A stretch of 64,000 bases of DNA from Nymphaea colorata (lineage: Eukaryota; Streptophyta; Magnoliopsida; Nymphaeales; Nymphaeaceae). Below, piece after piece: positions 58,430-64,000 of the stretch. Every line of letters begins with the position of its first letter. Positions within the stretch are counted from its first letter, which is position 1. The position numbers were made by a program, and so were the translations under genes. Location of the stretch: contig NC_045145.1 in NCBI RefSeq assembly GCF_008831285.2, positions 12,582,802-12,646,801 on the forward strand. Reading direction: 5' to 3'. The notes under the pieces were generated by a model that ran no database searches, was not told the DNA's origin, and worked only from the letters and a program-made list of their open reading frames with translations.

Positions 58430-58660
58430 GTTATTTGCCACATTAACGACAAAAATCAGATTTCGTTGCTGAGGTCATACACATCATCTCATCAACAACC
58501 AAAATAAAATTTCGTTACTATATAGTAGCGTGATTCATTTCTGTAATGAAATATTTCGTTGTTAATGGTCTGGGCTGCATCAACGAAATGTTCTTTTCGT
58601 TGCTGAAATTCACACTGCCTCATCAACGAAAACCTCATTTCGTTGCTGAACAGAGTAGGT
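58430..58660. repeat. Cluster of TTTCGTTGCTGA / CATCAACGAAA inverted repeats
   Basis: ATTTCGTTGCTGA, AATTTCGTTACTA, ATTTCGTTGTTAATG, CATCAACGAAATG, TTTCGTTGCTGAA, CATCAACGAAAACC and ATTTCGTTGCTGAAC occur within 210 bp in both orientations. The pattern resembles subterminal repeats of a CACTA-like element. No CACTA terminus lies next to it. Confidence 0.6.
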
Positions 58661-58808
58661 ATGCTCTGTTTTCGCGCGAGCCGGATCGTCGATTTCGTGT
58701 ATTTTCCGGCGAACTGTTTCGGTTGTTTTCGGCTTTCTAGCTCTGTCCAAGGCCCTCCATCCACCGGCGACCAGTAGGCGAGTCCCCAGACGTCCTGCAT
58801 TTTGATTT

Positions 58809-59198
58809 TTGCTATTGAGGGTGCTGGGTCGTTCATATGATTTATCAATTATCCTATATTTGACCTCCTTCTTGTCTTCTCCTCTTTCACCTTCTGGATC
58901 AAAAACTTCTATTGAGGGTACACTAAAGAATGATCGATCAGCCTCTTTCCTGCTACATTTTGCGTCTCTGATGTTTGTCTTGGGGAATGATCAGAGCGCT
59001 GATGTCCTTCATCTTGTGAGGTGTAAGGGCAGAGCAGGTATTCAGTTCAACAAAGTTCATACGAGCGCTTTTCTGCTTTCTGATGTTTTTAACTTTAGAG
59101 GCTGCCCGTTTTTGTATACCACAGATCGTCGTGAACTACATGTAAAGAGTCATGACCGACTCTCTCGAAAATTCGTGAGCCTTCCCCTAAGTCGGTGA
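58809..59198 (+). CDS. Unidentified 129-codon open frame
   Basis: Follows the inverted-repeat cluster and a GC-rich stretch (CGCGCGAGCCGGATCGTCGA). The protein has no domain I can name. It could be an exon of a transposon-captured gene or chance; ends where segment B begins. Confidence 0.2.
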   Translation: MLLRVLGRSYDLSIILYLTSFLSSPLSPSGSKTSIEGTLKNDRSASFLLHFASLMFVLGNDQSADVLHLVRCKGRAGIQFNKVHTSAFLLSDVFNFRGCPFLYTTDRRELHVKSHDRLSRKFVSLPLSR

Positions 59199-59940
59199 CT
59201 AATAATAAGTCTGATCGTGAACATCCTCGCCTACAAATACAATTGGTATCAACAACCAGACTACATTATACCAGGTATGATGAGACTATAGTGTAGCACG
59301 TAGGAAAATTGAAGTCAGCCAACTACTTTTGTAGCCAACTAGATGTTTATTTTTTTAAAATGCTGTGTCACTAAAACAGTCGTAAAAAGTACATTATGTG
59401 GCTAAGCAACTCGCTGTCATAAATGCAATTTTAGTAACATAATCTTAAAAATAGGATCCAACTACAGAGGTAACCGATTGATATATATTGTTGCGTATTA
59501 GATGTTATCAAACGTCTAAAAATTAAAAACTTATCCCCAAAAGATAGATGTTATATAAATATTGGCCACAGTTTAGGATATAACAATGATTCATGATATT
59601 TTTAGACAAATTTTAAAAAATTTGACGTACAACATCAAAGTCTTTTATATAAGAATATGAAAACTAGAATTTGCTGGTTGTCAGGCTCTTTAAAAATACC
59701 ATAAACGATGACAACAAATTAAATTGTTGCTAATACCCTCATTGTTAAAGTTTATTTTTAGCAATGTATTTTAATTATTTTACCATCCAAAAATATATGT
59801 ACCATTTTTAAAACTATTTTTTCCAAATGTTTGTCAAATTTTTTTATGCTTAACTAAATTTGATTATATATTTCTTTTTTTTTTTGTGAAAAACTTTTTA
59901 ATGGCTTAACCTATTCACAAGCTAATTCATCAAATCACTA

Positions 59941-60090
59941 AGAGGTTGTTTGGCAACAATAACACTTAATCTAATTCAAAAAATGAACTAGATTCATAAA
60001 ACACTTGTTATAGTGTTCCAAGTATCTGTTTCATTTTGTAAGTAGGTTTAGAGAACAGTATCAAATTGTTACTGTTGCTAAACAACCTCT
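59941..60090. mobile_element. MITE family M2, 150 bp, TA-flanked
   Basis: AGAGGTTGTTTGGCAACAAT at the start and ATTGTTACTGTTGCTAAACA...ACCTCT at the end form inverted repeats of about 25 bp. TA stands on both sides (59,939-59,940 and 60,091-60,092). Present also in segment A, so it predates the duplication. The terminus resembles that of the 46,484 element. Confidence 0.8.
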
Positions 60091-60117
60091 TATTTCATCT
60101 ACTCTTAGTGAAATGAA

Positions 60118-60200
60118 GGAATGTCTGACCTTAAATCCATGGATTTGAAATCCTCTCAAATCAGATCAAGATCCATGGTAAAACAAACACAACCATAATG
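60118..60200. repeat. MITE M1 right-end fragment
   Basis: ATCCATGGATTTGAAATCC to CAAACACAACC, matching the right part of 35,575-35,812. The left part is absent. Confidence 0.6.
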
Positions 60201-61368
60201 TTTACCAGATGCCACTGATTTCCATATTCCATTTCTTTGTTCTATTTTCATCTACTCTATTGTACTCTACCCTGCGTGACAGTGTCATAGCCAGCTCTTG
60301 TTACATTGACATCTCAAGGGCCTATTGTCAATCCCACATCATCAACCAATGCTATAAACTGATCTTCATCGACTGGAACTGACTTTTCATCCAATTTCAA
60401 TGTTTCAAACTTCTCACACTGTTTCTTTCTTAGCAATTCGGACGACCAAGAATTATGTTAGTTTCGCAAGTTTTTACAACAGGGGCCAAGATAGGAGGCC
60501 GGCAGTGACCATGGATTAAAAAAAATCGAAATTTTACTTATTAACTTTAAAAATGTCAGTTTAACCAATACAAAAAGTTTGAAAATTTGTGTTTTTGCTC
60601 TTATTAAATTCTTGAAACTATAGTTTGGCCCTTCTAACAAAAAATTCCTAGCTCAGCCCCTGCTGGCAACAATTATATGACATAGAGTCGAGCTGTTATT
60701 GTGATATTATCATATTATCGGCAAAAAACAAACTGTCCTTTGTCGATTGCAGTTTGCTATGATTAAATGTATCTTTTTCTTAATTCTATGTGTGAAGGCA
60801 TTGCAATCATATGGTATAGAACCCATATCAAAGAACATGGCAAAAAGTGTGATTTATGCCACATGAGGGATGACTTGTTTGAGAGTGTAGCACCACAAAA
60901 TCAAGGGCGGAAGGAACGGAGGGTTGGCAGGAGCCACGGCCCCCGTCACATTTTTTTTTTAAAAAAAAAAACTACTTATATTTCTAAAAATTTTCAGCTT
61001 GGCATAAGTAAAAATCCTGAAAAATATTATTCGGGACCTGCACACTATCAATCGACGAGTTTAATTACCTTTGGTGGAAGGTTTTCAAACTGGTTCTCTA
61101 AGATGAGAAGCCGAAGGAGGCTCGAGTCCAGTCAAACATGGTTGATCGTATTAGATCTATTGCCGTTCAATTTTTTATTATTAAAAAACATTTGAAAAGT
61201 AAAGAATGTCTACCTTAATGCATGTTCCTCATCAAATCACTCTTAATTAGATCCAATCCACAAAGTTAGGTTACCAAAAAAAGATATGAGAATATTTAAT
61301 TTTAGTAGGTCTGATTTTTCTCTCTTACCATAATGATCTGGTATTTATATTTCTGCCTTTCTCTCCCA

Positions 61369-61370
<2 letters not shown>

Positions 61371-61420
<50 letters not shown>
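61371..61420. repeat. (TA)n microsatellite
   Basis: About 23 TA units at the same place as the TA/TG repeats of segments A and C. Confidence 0.95.
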
Positions 61421-61423
<3 letters not shown>

Positions 61424-62304
61424 CCATCCAGTACTATGAGGGCCAACAGCAGCCAATTGGTTCGCATGGAAAACTGCTTTGTTTTTCTTCCAAGATGGCC
61501 TTCGATAAGCTTATATTGGAAATGGCAAAGGATATGATTCAAATGGGATATATGTACCTTTTTACCATATCTGATTTATCGAATATTCACATATCTTGAT
61601 TCAAAGTTGAATGAGGAGAAATGTATGCCATAGTTGAATCAGATTTTCAAATTCACAACCTAAACCCCATTTGAATCTGAGTGTTTAATTTCACTGCAGA
61701 AACAATGAAATCCGAACCAAATTATTATATGTTAAAATTGACTTTCAACATTATTGGATTAGATATAGGAATTTGAATCCAACCATATATTTACCATAAA
61801 CCGAATTTGAATCTGATTGGATGTCATTTATTAAATCACAATCTGATCTGATATTTGCCCACAGAGAGGCGGGATTTTATCAATGCTTACAAGACTAGCT
61901 CAATTTTAGAGTACACTTCGATCAGTGTTAGGAATGCCAATCAATTGGATTTGAATCAAATATTACCTTTTACTATATTTGTTTCTTTTGATATTCACAT
62001 ATCCAGATTTAGACATAAATGAAGAAAAATTATACCATATCCAAATCTGAATTCATGATCCAAACCCAGTTAGAATCCGATTTTTAAATTCAATCTAAAC
62101 CACATTACAATATGTTAAACTGCATCGATATTGGATATAGGATATTTAGAATCTCAATCCGATCAAAATTTAGTTAAATACAATTCCGATGGGATGTCAT
62201 TACTTAAATTTTTATGTGATCAATGACATGCACACAACAGAATTTAATTTAATTTGAACTACAAACAACACTTTCGGGACATCAATTATACAATGACGAA
62301 CGGC

Positions 62305-62310
62305 TTTATT
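62305..62310 (-). terminator. Poly(A) signal AATAAA of cystatin 3 remnant
   Basis: Same context (CGGCTTTATTACATGATCAC on plus) as at cystatin 1. Confidence 0.5.
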
Positions 62311-62489
62311 ACATGATCACCAAAGAATGGATTGTGACTAGAATCAGAACTTAAACGAACAGAGAAACATGCAACGACAGAGAACAAGGGGTTCTAGGAG
62401 AGTTCCATAGAACTTTATCATGAGCTATGAACAGAATGAATGCAGAGGTTCAACATAGAAGATGGCAGCAGCAAGCAAGCATTGCTTAA

Positions 62490-62532
62490 TCAAGGAAAAA
62501 CAGGCTCAAATGATGGCAGGGTCTTGACATTC
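62490..62532 (-). pseudogene. Cystatin 3, C-terminal remnant cut by an LTR
   Basis: Minus strand encodes only NVKTLPSFEPVFP and the stop, identical in protein to the end of cystatin 1. Upstream the match stops at 62,532, where a TG-starting LTR begins. The 3' flank keeps the cystatin 1 arrangement, including AATAAA. The helix, QVVAG and Trp loop are missing from this window. The rest of the gene may lie beyond the far end of the inserted element, past 64,000. Read through the LTR, an open frame adds foreign residues; it is not a real protein. Confidence 0.85.
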
Positions 62533-62848
62533 TGCCCAGGATCTCCAACCAAGTTTGGCCTGCAACTCTGCGAGCAAGAGAGGAAGAAAGAAAGAAAACT
62601 AGAGAGAGAGAGATTTTTGGGGTTTACTTCTAAGGGGCCTCTCACAGGTTGATGTGTTAGAGAGAGATCCATCAAACTCTGGATATGCTAGGAATATATA
62701 GTCTAGCCCCTTAGGTTTTCCCCAACCCTAGCAGCGGTTAAGTGAGTGAGAGATTTTAGGTGAGCATTAAAGCTCGTAACTGCAAGTGGGCCCCCTTGCA
62801 GTTACGATATGAATGGGTAGGGCTCATGGCCACTACCACTACCCAACA
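62533..62848 (-). repeat. LTR of a copia-type element inserted in cystatin 3
   Basis: 316 bp, bounded by TGCCCAGG on plus at 62,533 and CCCAACA at 62,848, i.e. TGTTGGG...CCTGGGCA on the minus strand. Immediately upstream in the minus sense is CCAAGTGGGAGA, the polypurine tract typical of plant copia 3' LTRs. The candidate 5 bp target sequence is CATTC (62,528-62,532). The partner LTR should lie beyond the window. Confidence 0.75.
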
Positions 62849-64000
62849 TCTCCCACTTGGCCATGAGACCGCCAGTTTGCTTCCACTATATGTGGGATTT
62901 CTTAATTTTTAGTTACGAGGTTTTTCATAATTGGCTTGGCCATCATAACTTGAATTTTCATTCAAGGATTGTAGCGAGGTTTTCCTTTCAATGGTTTTTC
63001 ATCGCAACCTTTCAAGTATTCAATATATTTCACATTATAACATATTAAAACTTAGTCCCATGTGGACCACAAGTTTTATATAAAACATCAAGAATTCTTT
63101 TGATTATAATACTAGCAATCATATAAGCATTTGGAACGTGCATGCATATTCTCTTCTTATTCAACAATGAAATCAACCTGAATATTTTTCAACCACCTCA
63201 CAAAGAGGCAAACCAGGAATTTCTTAGCCTCATACGGGCTACATGCTTGACAAATCATTTAGAATTCCTTTTGTTAAAAAATGATAACAATCACTTGAAT
63301 ATATCCTTTGTTTCATTCATGTATCTCAAACATTTAACTGCCATAAAACAAGGGTCGGCCTGGACTTTCTTAATGTATACTTACAAGCCAAATTAGAATC
63401 TTGTACCAAGTCCAGCACACAAGCATTAAAACACATGGAATATTTTCCTTTACTGTATTCCATAATTACTTAACTCCTTTAACAACAGGAGTTCTATAGC
63501 ATTCATGCAATGCATTATATCATATGGCAAAGCAATATTAGCTTTTCAACATAGTAAATGGCATATTCAAGTGTGCTCCCACTTATCAAATATTTACATA
63601 GTCATCAACTTGATTAGCGACACATAATCTTTATTATGACTATTTAAGGGAATGAGCAATCAACCCATAGTCTATCATACAAGTACTTTTCATCTTGTAT
63701 AATTTTCATCAATGTACTCTCTCATACAATGAGTTTCATTTAACTCATCAAGGTCAATACATAATTTTGACAACCCATGCATGCAATATACAATTCACAT
63801 ATCTCTACATATGTATACCACAAGATGATCAATAAGATCACTAATAAGCTTCAGTTGGACGTTTAATACCAAACTGATCTTAGTCGGTTCATTACCTGAC
63901 CGCTTATTAGCATATTCAATGAATCAAACTTGATCACCAAATAAATAGTTAGTTTTTGTACATGCAACAATTATTCACATATAATCATGGAGCTCACTAC
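62849..64000 (-). mobile_element. Interior of the copia-type element, 3' part
   Basis: From the polypurine tract outward no copia protein motif (RT, RNase H) is visible on either strand; the DNA is AT-rich with small open frames. The element is probably non-autonomous or has a long 3' non-coding region. It runs past the window end. Confidence 0.5.

Larger units (their letters stand above)
59249..62489. repeat. Segment B: second copy of the block left of a cystatin
   Basis: Colinear with 33,892-39,588 without A's three large extra pieces. B itself has small extras (for example GTTGCGTATTAGATGTTATC near 59,490). It ends in the 3' flank and last codons of cystatin 3. Its closeness to A suggests a recent duplication. 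Confidence 0.9.

Noticed and set aside
62490-62675. 61-codon minus frame ending in cystatin residues
   Set aside because: An LTR read-through fused by chance to the broken cystatin 3 end; not a genuine gene.

Overview
The window is nuclear DNA from a flowering plant. The signs are type I phytocystatin genes, plant-type Ty1/copia, LINE (L1-like), TRIM, CACTA-like and PIF/Harbinger-like transposons, long (TA)n/(TG)n/(CT)n microsatellites, and AT-rich intergenic sequence with isolated GC-rich islands. Nothing fixes the species. There is no sign of prokaryotic organisation, CRISPR, rRNA or a recognisable tRNA gene.

The left half (1-31.6 kb) is mostly transposon debris and non-coding sequence. 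It holds a LINE tail near 1-1.9 kb, a degenerate ~180 bp tandem array near 3.9-4.4 kb, GC-rich islands at 5.7-6.7, 17.9-18.4 and 25.3-27.0 kb, a decayed copia gag-protease-integrase piece at 15.8-17.6 kb, a copia RT/RNase H piece at 24.0-25.3 kb, and a complete miniature LTR element (TRIM) at 26,509-26,967. A duplicated block (21.0-21.7 and 23.2-23.8 kb) and several intron-flanked short open segments on the minus strand (27.3, 28.5, 30.7 kb) hint at an unidentified multi-exon host gene broken up by insertions. From 29.4 to 30.7 kb the DNA is almost entirely TA/TG simple sequence.

The right half (31.9-64 kb) is a cystatin locus that grew by repeated duplication. Two apparently intact, intronless cystatin genes lie on the minus strand (39,589-39,900 and 54,583-54,891) with homologous promoters. 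A third copy (62,490-62,532) keeps only its last 13 codons because a copia-type LTR starts inside it. A fourth unit (about 43.8-44.9 kb) keeps the flanking sequence of a cystatin unit but has lost the gene. Segment 33.9-39.6 kb is repeated at 59.2-62.5 kb, with large insertions or deletions distinguishing the copies.

Between the cystatin units sits an L1-type LINE (about 45.2-51.3 kb, minus strand) carrying endonuclease, RT, zinc-binding and RNase H-like remnants. It is split by a 2,107 bp PIF/Harbinger-like element with a TAA target duplication; removing that element makes the LINE reading frame continuous. CACTA-like ends and subterminal repeats lie at 32.0-33.3, 52.3 and 58.4-58.7 kb. The biological story is therefore a protease-inhibitor gene cluster being copied, eroded and interrupted by nested transposons.
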